A stretch of 64,000 nucleotides of DNA from Diospyros lotus. Lineage: Eukaryota; Streptophyta; Magnoliopsida; Ericales; Ebenaceae. The stretch spans positions 6,702,907-6,766,906 of the forward strand of contig NC_068351.1 of assembly GCF_014633365.1 (NCBI RefSeq), written 5' to 3'. Shown here piece after piece: positions 10,469 through 22,857 of this stretch. The position numbers were made by a program, and so were the translations under genes. The stretch's first letter is position 1; every line of letters begins with the position of its first letter. The notes under the pieces are model-generated. The model searched no databases. It worked only from the letters and a program-made list of their open reading frames with translations, and was not told the origin of the DNA.

Positions 10469-12860
10469 TCCAATTCTAATTTATTTAAAAAGATATTAAC
10501 AAACTCAAAAACAACCCTTATTTTCTATTAGAGGTGAGCAAGAATTTGGATAAATTGAATTAATCAAATTTGCCTAGTTGGTTCGGTTTTAAGTTAGAGG
10601 CAGAATAACCTTCTAGTGGATGGAAACGTATTTATAATATTTTATTAATATTATAAAACAGTTTCAAAATATTTTTTAAATTACAGAAACAGTCTAGAAA
10701 TATATATATATTTTTATGTTTTTTGATATTTTGATATAAAAAATATTTCAAAAACACTAAAATGACACCTGGAGACATTTCTGTGCATCATTGCTGCTGA
10801 CACCTTCCGTCGACCATTGTCACAGACTCAAAATTAAAACAATTTTAATTGTTGCAATCAAGTGATATATAAAACAATTTTAGATGTTGTAACAGAGAAA
10901 AACATATAAACATAAGGATTAATCAAAATTTTGGCCAATTTCAGTGTTTCTGCCATATATTCTTTGTATATAATTAAAGGGATTTGTAAGGATTAGAGGA
11001 TTATTAAGTATATTTATTTATTTATTATATATCTCATTTTTTAGACTTAAGAATATATATTATATTAATTTATATTAGTAAGTAGTGGGTTCGATTTCTT
11101 GTTTTATATAATAAAATAAATTTTTTACTTATAATTTATTTTCTTTATTAAAATAAAAAATATGAGCGAAGGTAACCACACAATAACAATAATCTCAAGT
11201 GAGGAGGAATCAGTCTCTTATCTTCGGACACGAGATAGCCCATGAGAAATCTATCGATTATTAAATATATTTGTTTAATATATGTAATAACTAGTCAAAT
11301 GAGCCCATCAACTCTAAATGACTACCCTCTACTAGTCATTTGAGTTGCATGCAGCTCGCTAGCGTCAGTAATTGGCATCCCATCTTCCAATTTTGAAAAA
11401 TTGATTTTGATTGAACATTTTCATTTCAATTTTTTCTTTGGAGTTAAATTCTGTGTTCGGTTTAATTTGATATGAAAAGGTGATTTTCGATTTTGAGGAT
11501 AGCACGGGTTGTTAATTGCGCAAAATTAAACAGATAAGGGTAAAAAAGCATAGAGTAGAGAATTTATTGAGAACTAAATTCTTATGATCCTAAACAGATA
11601 GGGGTAAAAAGCGGGATTAATGCAAGTTTACAAATTAAGGCTTGTCTGGTGTTAATGTATTTCATAAAATCAAATAAGAGCGGGACATTTATTATGTATT
11701 AATTTGAGTATTTTTCGAAAACAAAAGGTGAAATTCCTCGCTTCAGAGGTCTCCACAGCAATCTGAATACTTTTATCCACGTACAGTGACGGATTCAAGA
11801 AAGGACTGACACAACTTCAACACGTGCCAGTCTCAACCACAATATATATATATATATATATTCACATTCTCTGAAATTGAAGCTTCAAGCCTTCTCTTGG
11901 ATCTCTCTTGAAATTGAAACTCCAGTCCCCAACTTGCCCTTGAATTGAAGCTACAGCCCTACCTTGGATTCTCCCTGGATCCACCCCTCCAGCCCTACCT
12001 TGGATTTTCCCTGGATCCACCCCTGTGGACCACACACACACACATATATATATATATGTATGTATATCTATCTTATTCAACAGTTCGTTGGAAAATAGAG
12101 GCTAAAGATAAAGGAGGGTGGAAAGCTTTTCCCTATTCTGCGCCCCTTTGAATTTTATTCTTGTGAAGGGGCACTCCAAGCGGGATACCTACGCATTACC
12201 TACATCATCATTACATTAAAGATAAGAGGACCCGTTTGTTTTTCATTTTTAATTTTTTCTATTACATTATACTTTTTAAATCCTTGTTATTAAGTAATTA
12301 TCTATCTATCTATCTAGTATCTTTATGCATGAAGGCACATCACATTATTATGAATGGGTAACGCTTTGCAGTCTGTCCTCTGACAAATAATTAAATATTT
12401 GTATGCACAAGGACCTGCAGTACTCGAAGTACTAGAAGCAAAACAGTTTCTCGTAGTCGTAGGCGAAGCCTTGCAGGTCTGGGCTTGTGCATGAACGTTC
12501 CTCTACAAGAATGCAATGCAATGCATCATTCTAATATTTAATTATTCTGTTTGAATAATTCCATATATATATCCTTGCTTGCAGGGGAAGGTACATATAT
12601 TGTTATCCAAATTTTAATTTTTTGTCCAAGGCATACAAATATTTTAATTTAATTTTTTGGTTTCTTGTCTTCATAACATCTACTTCCCACACCACACACA
12701 CACGGAGGGAGAGTAATAATTTTATTTATTTCCTTGAAAATGAGTAAGTGTTGCATTTTTTATTAATTAATTTATCTTTAAAAGAAATGCACGTATTTGT
12801 TAAACAAAATTGAAATTTAGAAAATTTAATTTTACCCAATTAAAAAACCAGTGCTATCCT
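10469..12860. other. AT-rich intergenic region with small repeats
   Basis: No gene seen. About 10,970-11,090 is an inverted relative of the TTAAGTCTAAAAATTAAGAT tract found in the duplicated flanks (about 1,285-1,375). About 11,880-12,030 has a 40-bp direct duplication around CCCTACCTTGGATT and CCTGGATCCACCCCT, followed by CA/TA microsatellite. About 12,401-12,493 can fold back (separate entry). Confidence 0.45.
12401..12493. other. Candidate imperfect hairpin
   Basis: The left arm GTATGCACAAGGACCTGCAG (12401-12420) pairs with a right arm at about 12,471-12,493 (TTGCAGGTCTGGGCTTGTGC, then AT). The outer stem pairs ATGCACAAG with its complement, followed by a 4-base bulge and then GACCTGCA. 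The inner stem is weakly paired with an A-rich loop. The size would suit a plant small-RNA precursor, but I do not recognise the mature sequence. Confidence 0.25.
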
Positions 12861-14640
12861 CAAAATCAATGACTCATTATATATTATACGAATATAGAAT
12901 AAGCTGAAGGTAGATTTGTCAATGGGCTCATCTCGTCGTGTCCGAATTAAGAAGGTGACTAATTTCTCTCCTTGATTTTATATGGTGCTCCTCTTAATCA
13001 ATGTTAAGGATTAATTTTTTTTTATTAATTGGTGTTAAAATAATTGTCTCTATTACAAGAAATTCAAAAATTAACAGATATATATATATATATATTCTTA
13101 AGTCTAAAAATTAAGATGTATAATAAATGAATAAAAAAATATACCTAATATTCCTTACAAATTAATCCCTTTATTATATAGAAAGACTAGAGAGTAGCAG
13201 AAATTAACAATGGAAAAACAAAGAGGGCAAACATATTTACGTACATTGGGTTATCAAAAACAAAATTATTATGATTAATTATATGAATGTTTTTCTCTGT
13301 TACAAGAATTAATTAAAATTGTTTTTCTGATCATTCCATTAATTAAATAGGATTGTTTTTTGGTTGGTATTAAAACTTTTATATGTTTTTTTGGGTCATG
13401 CATGATTCGCTGTGTGTGTAGTAGTAGTTGTGTTGTACATCATAATAATTATAATACGTTATCCGCTCGCATTATCTTTTGACGTTTGAAATAAATCAAC
13501 TCATAATCAAAGTCTCATCTTGAAAGAAAAAAAGGTTGTTAAAGTAATATCCCATGCCGTATATGCATGCATGGTAAAACATCGATCTGTTAATTACTAC
13601 TTCTGTACTGTAATGGCCCAATGATTAAGATCCACTTTGGTTTTATATATTTAAAAGAAAACCAATAGGCCATATATAAGTGAATATATAATAAATAAGT
13701 TCAAAAAAAAAAAAAGTAAAGAAAGAAGATCGAATTGATCTATTATCAAACTTGATTGGTTCAGTCTGACAGTAGATTAATAAATTTTTTATTTATCTAC
13801 TGGTGGGATGTGGGCCCCCCTGCACCGGCAAAATTCTCTTCTTTCGGACACATCATGGTGGAACAGACATTTACCTTTGTATAGATTTTTCCAACCTTTC
13901 AGTTCCTGATCCTCTTTTTCTGTTCTTTTTAATCATATTTGCCCTTTGTTAGGTTAGGCCCAGTTTAAATTATTGGGTTTATGACGTGGCTCGATTAAGA
14001 TAAAATAGTTTGTAAAGTCTATAGAACAGTTTTCAAAATTAAATAATTTATTTTTAAGTATGAATTAAATAATTAAATTGTATTTATATATTTTTTTTAT
14101 ATAATTTAAGATCACGTTTGGTTTCAATGGGGAGTAATGGAATGAGAATGGGAATAGGAATAGAAATGGAAATAAGATTTCTTCCACATGCCATTTGGTT
14201 ACTATATATATATGAACAAATGGAATGGTTAAACTTATTTATTAGGGTTTGAATTTTGAAGATTTTTTCTATATATATATATATATACTATGTAGAAATA
14301 ATTAAATTGGTTATTGTTTAATTTATTATGTGAGTTAATTATGGATAATGGATTGGATTGATCAATACACTTTTTTTTTCTATATTTAATTTAATTATAT
14401 TCAATACTTGTAAAAGGATATTTTTTTAGATCTTGCTATAGGGGAATTGAATTTGACAACTTATATATAATAATTGATTTAAATAAGTGTTAATATTAAA
14501 ATTAATTAAAAATTTACCAGTTCTTTTTGTCCAAGACCGACCGACCTATCTCATTCGGTAAGATTTTAGGCTGAGCTTCTGCTTGTTCCTCTCCCACAAG
14601 AAGAAGAGCTCCACTCCATTATATACTAATTAATGCCTCC
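12860..14640. repeat. Paralogous 5'-flank block, diverged copy
   Basis: Shares ordered landmarks with 980-3290 and 23,880-26,790 (GGTGTTAAAATAATTGT near 13,030, ATTCTTAAGTCTAAAAATTA near 13,095, GAGCTCCACTCCATTATATAC near 14,610) but is more rearranged. It contains a truncated relative of the 23,160 MITE at about 14,110-14,230. No coding sequence seen. Confidence 0.5.
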
Positions 14641-16790
14641 ACTACCACTTGTATATGGATTCTAGCTCCTTCATGCTCCCTTTATAAGACATTATTACTA
14701 CTACACGTGGGACCGGATCGGGTGGTAAGTTCAATCACATCACATGGGCGTTATTTATGGAACAACGACGAGACAAGAAAGTGATAGACACTGACATTTA
14801 TCATTTGCACGGTTGTTGGACCAAATGCAGTTGGAATTTCTAACCATTGACTGAAAACATTGGTGAGGCCAAGGTTGGTTTTTCGTCTTTTGAGTATGAT
14901 AAATTTTATTTATTTATTTATTTATTAAATGTCATGTATTCTCTTATACCATTATCATATATAATTAAGTATATATATAAAAAAAATTTAAGAAATTAGA
15001 AATACTATTGAAACTTGGTAGAGAATATTTTAAATTCTATCAACTGCATTTAATTAATTAATTAATTAATACAACTATATATTAAGAGCTATAATGAATG
15101 AATTTTATCATCTTTATACAACACAGTTTAGCTCTGCCAAAGTCTTACTAACTCAATCTTATAATGGGGCGGGCCCAAACTCACTCCTCTTTAGAAAGAA
15201 AAAATAAAAAAGTTTTGCAACGTCTATGCGTGATCAGTTGCATTAAGACCAAATCAATTTGATACAGTTGAACTTAATTAGCATTATTATTAATTTAAGA
15301 TTTGGAAAGCTAATTAGCAAAGTGATAAATTATCAAATCAAATGTATACTCTAAATGCTGCAAAATATATTTTATTAATAAAAATATCATAAATGAATTT
15401 TCAAAAAACATTTGGAACCTTTCGTTATTGGTTAAAGGTTACGTTTTGGTTTGGCAATTGGCATACGTGCGTGCAGGCTGCAGGGTGGGCCCGCTGTTTC
15501 GAAACACCATTCCACCTATCTGCTCACCCAACAAATCCTTCCTTACAATAATAAAGAGGTCATCATTGGCTATGACTTCGGAATGGAATAGAATTTTGAT
15601 TTTGTCTAAGATTTTTTCAGCCATCAGTTCTGATCCTCTTTTTCCTTATTTGTTTTACCGTATTTGCCTTGAGTTTAAATTATTGGGTTTATGACGTGGC
15701 TCGATTACTATAAAATAGTTTGTGAAGTCCATAGAACAGTTTTCAAAATTAAATAATTTATTTTTAAGTATAAATAAATGAAATAAAACCATATAAATTA
15801 ATAGTCATGGTATTGGTAGCCCGCCAGCCCTTCTTCGAAACAGCTAATGGTTTGGGCTATCCCGCCGCCCTTCTTGGAAACAGCTAATGGTTTGGGCAAT
15901 TTTGCTTTTGGTACTGCCCCACACCCAAAAAAAAATTATTTTGCAACGTCTACTTGTGGGTTGCATTAAGACCAAACCAATCCGCTATAGGTGAACTTAA
16001 TTAGCATTTATTTAAGATTTGAAAAGCTAATTAGCAAAGTGATAAATTATCAAATCAAATGTAAACTCTAAATGCTGCATAATATATTTTATTAATAAAA
16101 ATATCATAAATGAATTTTCAAATAACATTTGGAACCATTCGTTACTGGTTAAAGGTTACGTTTGGTTTGGCATACGTGCGTGGAGGCTGCAGGGTGGGTC
16201 CGGCCCCGCCGAACCAAACAAATTGTTTCCAATCCAAAACCTCTAACTCCCGCCATCCCAGCTGCTCACCCAAAACATCCTTGCAATAAAGAGGTGATCA
16301 TTGGCCATGGTGACAGTTCAGAATGGAATATAAATTTGCTTTTGCCTATATTTTTTCAGCCTTCAGTTATGTTCCTCTATTTCCTTAATTCTTTGTTTTA
16401 CCGTATATGCCTTGAGTTAGGGCCCAGTTTAAATTATTGGGTTTATGACGTGGCTCTATTACTATAAAATAGTTTGTGAAGTCCACAGAACAGTTTTCAA
16501 AATTAAATAATTTCTTTTCAAGTATAAATTAAATAAAACCATATAAATTAATAGTCATGGTATTGGTAGCCCGCCCGCCCGCCCGCCCGCCCTTCTTGGA
16601 AAGAGCTAATGCTTTGCTTTGGATATTTTACTTTTGGTACTGCCCCCACACCCAAAAAGCTGGGAGGAGGGGGGAGGGTTAATTCGCTATTTTGCTACCA
16701 ACAACCCCATGCTCCACATACTGTTAAAAAATTTTCCGTCATTTTCAAGCGCTGGCGGAGGTATACCGCCACACCAAGCCACGAGCTTCC
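14640..16790 (+). repeat. 5' flank of METE-A with a 0.73-kb direct tandem duplication
   Basis: The landmark TTTTGCAACGTCTA appears near 15,213 and again near 15,940, and the following about 600 bp is repeated, including GGTTAAAGGTTACG and GCATACGTGCGTG, each ending in a CCCGCC-rich stretch. One related copy lies upstream of METE-B (about 28,560-29,240). A GCCC microsatellite sits at about 16,568-16,592. No coding sequence seen. Confidence 0.7.
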
Positions 16791-16792
16791 TC

Positions 16793-16800
16793 TATAAATA
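16793..16800 (+). promoter_or_regulatory. TATA box of METE-A
   Basis: TATAAATA lies about 25-35 bases before a CT-rich leader (16,822-16,845) that ends in a splice donor. The equivalent context (CTTCCTCTATAAA) is found upstream of METE-B. Confidence 0.7.
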
Positions 16801-16862
16801 AATACGAATCCAATCCTTCGCTTCTCTCTCTCTCTCTCTCTCTGGGTTTCTTATTCTTGAAG

Positions 16863-18032
16863 GTAAGACAGGCTCTCACTCCCTCGGTTCTCCTTCACTC
16901 GCATGCATCTCTTCTTCATGCTTTCTCACATATTCTCGTCTGATAAGTTCTCTTTCAAACTCAGAATTTCGCTTTCCCTTTTGGATTTTACTATTGTTCT
17001 TATTTGCGAGTTTAATTGAGGGATTTTATGTTGTCGGGACTGGCTGAGACTGACAGATCGTATTGGATCTTGGGACTTCAATAAAGTAGCTGTTTTGGTG
17101 GTTTTGGATTCTGTGAATTCATTTCTGTCATCGTTTAAGATTGGATGTTTTGTTCCTAGTTCAGGCAGTTGCTCTGCTTTTGGCGTGTTTGGTATTTGTA
17201 AATCACACACCGAGTCACTTCTTCCGTCACTATGTTGTTTGGTAATACCATAGAATTGAATAGAAATCGAACTTCCGTATAAAATTCAGCTTTTCATCCC
17301 ATCACTTCAAAATATATCATTGATGGAATAACTTTATATTTCCAACAATGCCCATTTTCAAACTCAGAATTTCGCTTTCCCTTTTGGATTTTACGATTGT
17401 TCTTATTTGCGAGTTTTCCTGAGGGATTTTATGTCGTCGGGACTGGCTGAGACTGACAGATCGTATTGGATCTTGGGCCTTCAATAAAGTAGCTGTTTTG
17501 GTGGTTTTGGATTCTGTGAATTCATTTCTGTCATCGTTGAAGATTGGATGTTTTGTTCCTAGTTCAGGCAGTTGCTCTGCTTTTGACGTGCTTGTTATTC
17601 GTAAATCGGACACTGAGTCACCTCTTCGGTCACTATGTTGTTTGGTAATACCATAGAATCGAATAGAAATCGAACTTCCGTATAAAATTCAGCTTTTCAT
17701 CGCATCACTTCAAAATATATCATTGATGGAATAACTTAATATTTTCAACAATGCCCATTTTCCCCCGGTCACATTGTCTTGGTGGTGGAAGTGTTCCCTC
17801 TGGACATTTTGAAATTAACTTTCTTTTCATTTGAGTTTTGGCCTGTCTGTTGCTTACAAAAACGAGTGCCCTAATCCATACATGCTGTCTGATGCTTCAT
17901 CGATTGAAAATTCATTGCGCTTCAGACTGCTCTGCTGAGTACACATATTAGGTGTTTTTACTTTTATTAACAATTATTGTTTATGCAAAATATATAATGC
18001 GATTGATTTTTCTAGTGTTGTTGGTGAGTCAG
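16863..18032 (+). other. Intron in the 5' UTR of METE-A, with a 403-bp internal duplication
   Basis: Donor GAAG|GTAAGA at 16863; acceptor GAGTCAG ending at 18032, eight bases before the ATG. The same leader/intron arrangement is seen in METE-B. Within it, 16,954-17,356 is repeated at 17,357-17,759 with few differences. The repeat produces two spurious minus-strand open frames. Confidence 0.75.
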
Positions 18033-18039
18033 GAAAAAA

Positions 18040-21000
18040 ATGGCCTCCCACATCGTCGGATATCCTCGCATGGGCCCAAAGAGAGAGCTGAAGTTTGCTT
18101 TGGAATCTTTCTGGGATGGGAACAGCAGTGCCGATGACTTGAAAAAGGTGGCAGCTGATCTGAGAGAATCCATCTGGAAGCAGATGGCTAGTGCTGGAAT
18201 CAAGCACATTCCCAGCAACACATTTTCTTACTATGATCAAGTGCTTGACACAACAGCGATGCTTGGAGCTGTTCCCCCCAGATATGGTTGGACTGGTGGT
18301 GAGATCGGATTTGACACTTACTTCTCCATGGCCAGAGGAAATGCCTCTGTACCTGCTATGGAGATGACCAAGTGGTTTGACACCAACTAGTAAGTAATCA
18401 GCCCTAATCACATACTTCAATTTTGAGAATTGACACCTCTGCTGATTTATTCTTGATGTGTTGATGCAGCCACTTCATTGTCCCCGAGTTGGGGCCTCAT
18501 ATCAAGTTTTCTTATGCTTCTCAAAAGGCAGTGGACGAGTACAAGGAAGCTAAGGGGGTATGTGAACTGGAGCATTCTTCCATCCTTTGCTTTGTCCATT
18601 TTCTTGAGTTAATAATTGAGATCTCAGTAACTTGAAATTGACATATTTTGATAATTCACAACAGCATAGGAGTATTTTGTGTCTCTGGTGCAAGACTGTA
18701 GGTATAATGTGGCTCATATGTTTGCCTAGGTCCAATTTAGAATATAAAAAAATGAAATTTTCTTTTGAAATTGAATCCTTCTGAATATTCAAAATTTTAC
18801 AAGCCTATACCGTCAAGGAACTGATTTCAAAATTACAAGTTTTCTGGATAACTGCTGCTCCATTCTAATCAGTTATAAGACAGAAGTAAAGTGATCGGTT
18901 ATGGATGAGGACTATTTGAATTGCAAATTACCTCTGGTTATGTCATTTTGTCCTTGCAGCATTTTCCTAAGAGTTGGTATCCTGCGCTAAGGACATTCTG
19001 TCATAGACTTTATTGCTCTGGTTAGCGACCTTCAGTTTATTAAATAAGATATTTTCTTGTTTCGTGCAGCATGGAGTAGATACCGTTCCAGTACTTATTG
19101 GCCCGGTTTCCTACTTATTGCTCTCAAAACCCACAAAGGGAGTAGAGAAATCATTTGATCTCCTCTCCCTCCTGGACAAAATCCTTCCAATCTACCAGTA
19201 AGAGACTCGAATGACTATAGAGTTCCTCTGATCAGTTATTTGTGTATCCCGATGCTATAATGATATAAATGCAGGGAAGTTGTAGTGGAGTTGAAGGCAG
19301 CTGGTGCATCATGGATTCAGTTTGATGAGCCCACCCTTGTGCAGGATCTTGAATCTCACCAATTGCAAGCATTCACCACTGCCTACTCTCAGCTAGAATC
19401 ATCCCTTTCTGGCCTCAATGTTCTCATTCAGACTTACTTTGCCAATGTTCCTCCTGAGCCATTTAAAACACTTACTACTCTGAAGGGTGCTACTGCCTTT
19501 GGGTTTGATTTGGTTCGTGGAACAAAAACCCTTGACTTGATCAAGGGTGGTTTGCCAGAGGGTAAATACCTGTTTGCTGGTGTGGTTGATGGAAGAAACA
19601 TCTGGGCCAATGATCTCGCAACATCTCTTAGCATCTTGGAGACCCTTGAGGGCACTGTGGGGAAAGGTATATATGATTCTTCGCTCATAACATTGCATGG
19701 TTGTATATGTCAAATCCTTGCAGATAGTCCATTCTAATTGTAATTCTGTTGGGCAGATAAGCTTGTAGTCTCTACATCTTGCTCGCTTCTCCACACCGCT
19801 GTTGACCTCGTTAATGAGACCAAGTTGGACGATGAACTCAAATCATGGCTAGCATTTGCCGCTCAAAAAGTTGTTGAAGTGAATGCCTTGGCGAAGGCAT
19901 TGGCTGGTCAGAAGGATGAGGTAGACTTTTTTGCTTCATGTGATAGAATGTATTTTCTTTGTTGGCGTTTGTAGGTCAAAAAATAAGCTTTAGAGTCTGG
20001 TGGCCTTCCTGATCTATGAGCTTGCTTCATGGTAATTTGCGATTACCCATGTGTGAATGCCACATTGCTCACTGTTATTGGTTCAATTTCAGGAATTCTT
20101 CTCTGCTAATGCTGCTGCTCAGGCTTCAAGGAAGTCCTCCCCAGTGGTCACCAATGTAGCCGTTCAAAAAGCCGTAAGTGAAGAGCTCATTCCTTAAATC
20201 TTTTTAAGTTGTGATCTAACCGTTTTGTTCTTACCAAGCACTTGTTTCTATTTTCACAGACTGCTAATTTGAAGAAGGGTCCTTACCCAAGCCGGCCTAC
20301 AAATGTCAGTGCCAGACTGGATGCTCAACAGAAGAAGCTTAACCTGCCAGTCTTGCCTACCACCACTATTGGTTCTTTCCCTCAAACAATTGAACTCAGA
20401 AGAGTGCGCCGTGAATATAAGGCTAATAAGTATGGAATTCTGATAATTTTTGTTCGTGTTCCTTGATGTCTTGTCCATTTATCTCCCATATATTCTGATG
20501 ATGCTTTTGCTACAGGATCTCTGAGGAAGATTACGTTAAGGTTATCAAGGAGGAAATCAGCAAAGTTGTCAAGATCCAGGAAGAGCTTGATATTGATGTC
20601 CTGGTTCACGGAGGGCCTGAGGTAATATCTGACTTGACTAGCTGATTAAACTGATGTATCGAGAGATTATGTCAGGCATTGAAGATCTCCGTATCCTAAA
20701 CTAGTTCTGGCTTGTTTTCTTTTCAGAGAAATGATATGGTTGAGTACTTCGGAGAGCAATTGTCCGGTTTTGCCTTCACCGTTAATGGGTGGGTTCAATC
20801 ATATGGATCTCGCTGCGTGAAGCCACCAATCATCTACGGTGATGTGAGCCGCCCCAATCCGATGACCGTCTTCTGGTCCAGTGCGGCTCAGAGCATGACT
20901 GCTCGCCCAATGAAGGGAATGCTCACGGGTCCACTGACCATTCTGAACTTGTCTTTTGTCCGAAATTACCAGCCCAGGTGATACTGGAAACCAACAAGAG

Positions 21001-21811
21001 GGAATCTCATTAGTTGATCTTGGTGGTAGTCTTAGTGAAACTAACTACTAACATGAGACCTATATGGCTATTCCCCAGATTTACAACCTGCTATCAGATT
21101 GCTTTGGCCATTAAGGATGAAGTAGAGGATCTTGAGAAAGCTGGCATCAATGTCGTCCAAATTGACGATCCCGGTTTGTGGGAGAGTTTACCTTTTAGGA
21201 AGGTGGAGCAAGCTGCCTACTTGCATTGGGCAGTTGACTGCGTCAGAATCACAAACTGCGGTGTCAAGGACACTACCCAGGTTATATACTAATCTTGTAC
21301 TTTCTCATTCTTTCCTTCTCAGTTATGTGGAATTTAATTTGTCCACAAGCTCATATCAATGTCCGTTATTTCCCAATAACTGCAGATCCACACCCACATA
21401 TGCTATTCCAACGTCAATGACATTATCCACTCCATCGTCGACATGGATGCCGATGTCATCACCATCGAGAACTCCAGCTCTCACAAGAAGCTCTTCCCTG
21501 TTTTCCACCAGGGAGTGAAGTACGGTGCCGGAATCGGCCCCGGCGTCTTTGACATTCAGAGTCCAGGAATACCGTCAACCGAGGAGATGGCGGACAGAAT
21601 CAACAAGATGCTGCTAGTGTTGGGGCCTAGTGAGTTGTGGGTGAACCCAGGCTGTGGTCTTGAGACTCGCAAGCATACTGAAGTGAAGCTAGCCCTGCAG
21701 AACATGGTGGCTGCTGCCAAGCAGATCCGCACCCTGCTTGCCGATGCCAACGCCGATTCCGAATGGCGCAGGGTTATAGGGTACGCCAGACTCCTCTCGC
21801 TTAATCAGTGA
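18040..21811 (+). CDS. METE: METE-A: cobalamin-independent methionine synthase paralogue with altered active site
   Basis: Family role: cytosolic zinc enzyme transferring a methyl group from 5-methyltetrahydropteroyl-polyglutamate to homocysteine to make methionine. Eleven coding exons with GT-AG introns: 18040-18389, 18470-18557, 19070-19197, 19275-19666, 19757-19920, 20093-20173, 20260-20429, 20516-20621, 20727-20977, 21079-21280, 21386-21811. They join in frame to 785 residues (plant norm about 765). The N-terminal folate site ([12 protein letters not shown]), IGSFPQT, YGSRC and zinc ligands H648, C650, E672 and C734 are kept. Against E. coli MetE and copy C, three key positions differ: Glu484 is G491 (HGGPE), Trp561 is L568 (ILNLSF), and catalytic His694 is Q702 (FDIQSP). 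Exon 10 carries a cluster of changes, and the C-terminus gains about 20 unrelated residues. The frame is intact. Activity is doubtful by inference; neofunctionalised or decaying. Confidence 0.93.
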
Positions 21812-22502
21812 TATTTTTGGCTTAGCAAGGATGCCAACATCCAAGACCTGTGACATTTTAGGGAATGGGTTCTACAATTTGACAGCTCCTCTACTTAATC
21901 CACGCCATATATTTTCTGAATAATTACAGCCCAGTCGGCAAGAAAGATATTCGAGGGTGGGGGTTTTTTACTCTCAACTCATCCAAATGACAGTTGAGAT
22001 AGAATTCTGTTGTTGTTGTAACTTATCACAAGGAACACACGCCGTGTTTATTGGTGCACCTTTATGATTAGTGAGATATTTTAAATGGTTCACCTCACAA
22101 CATTTAAATTTTTTAAGTGCTTGCTTTTGTTTGACAAGAATTTGTTCAACAGAGCAGCCCAACCAAAAGCTGCTACAATGCCAGAATCTAATCCAATAGT
22201 TTGCCCTTCCGGAACAATAGGACGGCACCACGTCACCTGTGGCAAAAGCTGTAAAAAAATTTCAAAAACCCTTTCGGTCTCCTTCTCAGCTCCGGCTGCA
22301 TCTGCTCAGCTCCCTCTCTCTGTCCGGCGGCGTCTCCTCAACTCCCTCTCTCTCTCTCTCTCAAGGCTCCACCCGCCCAATTCCCCTCCCCTACATTACA
22401 TCTCTTCTTCCCCTCCCTCTTCCCCCCCCCCTCTCTCTCTCTCTCTTTATATATATATATATATATTTTTTTTTTTTTTCTGTGCCTGTGTTTTCTCTCC
22501 GG
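21812..22502 (+). other. METE-A 3' flank
   Basis: The first about 200 bp is almost identical to the METE-B 3' flank (36,358-36,560), so the duplication included the 3' UTR. GCCAGAATCTAATCCAATAG near 22,180 also recurs after METE-B. About 22,310-22,490 is CT-rich with a (TA)n and T-run just before the U-box fragment. Confidence 0.6.
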
Positions 22503-22506
22503 GAAA

Positions 22507-22857
22507 GATCATGGGAGGGATGACCTCTACTTCACAGTTCCGATCTTCTTCAGGTGCCCTATCTCCCTAGACGTGAGGAAGTCGCCGGTCCGGTGAGCCT
22601 CTGCACTGGCGTCACCTACGATCGTTCCAGCATCCAGCGGTGGCTCGATGGCGGCAAGAACACGTGTCCGGCGACGATGCAGGTCCTCCAAACCAGAGAC
22701 TTGGTCCCCAACCACACTCTCCAGCGCCTCATCCAGCTCTGGTCCGATTCCGTCAAGTCCCGTCCTTCTCCGATTACTCCCGGCCAAGCTCGAGAACTCG
22801 TCGCCCAAAGAGAGAGGGTGACCGGAGGCGCCGCCGCTGCCGGAGCTGAGGAGACGC
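22507..22857 (+). pseudogene. U-box E3 ubiquitin ligase fragment, frameshifted and truncated
   Basis: Reading from about 22,519 gives [19 protein letters not shown], the start of a U-box. A 5-bp tandem duplication (CCGGT at 22585-22589 and 22590-22594) shifts the frame. The rest of the domain continues in another frame: [49 protein letters not shown]. Similarity then ends near 22,857 in TA-rich DNA. The motif set resembles the PUB27/PUB28 group of U-box proteins (known role: ubiquitin transfer with ARM-repeat substrate binding), but the ARM region is absent and full proteins are about 400 residues. No in-frame ATG at the expected place. I infer a dead fragment trapped between the METE duplicates. 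Confidence 0.8.

Noticed and set aside
16926..17613. Two similar minus-strand open frames of 94 and 98 codons
   Set aside because: They are antisense to the METE-A leader intron and similar only because that intron contains a 403-bp duplication.
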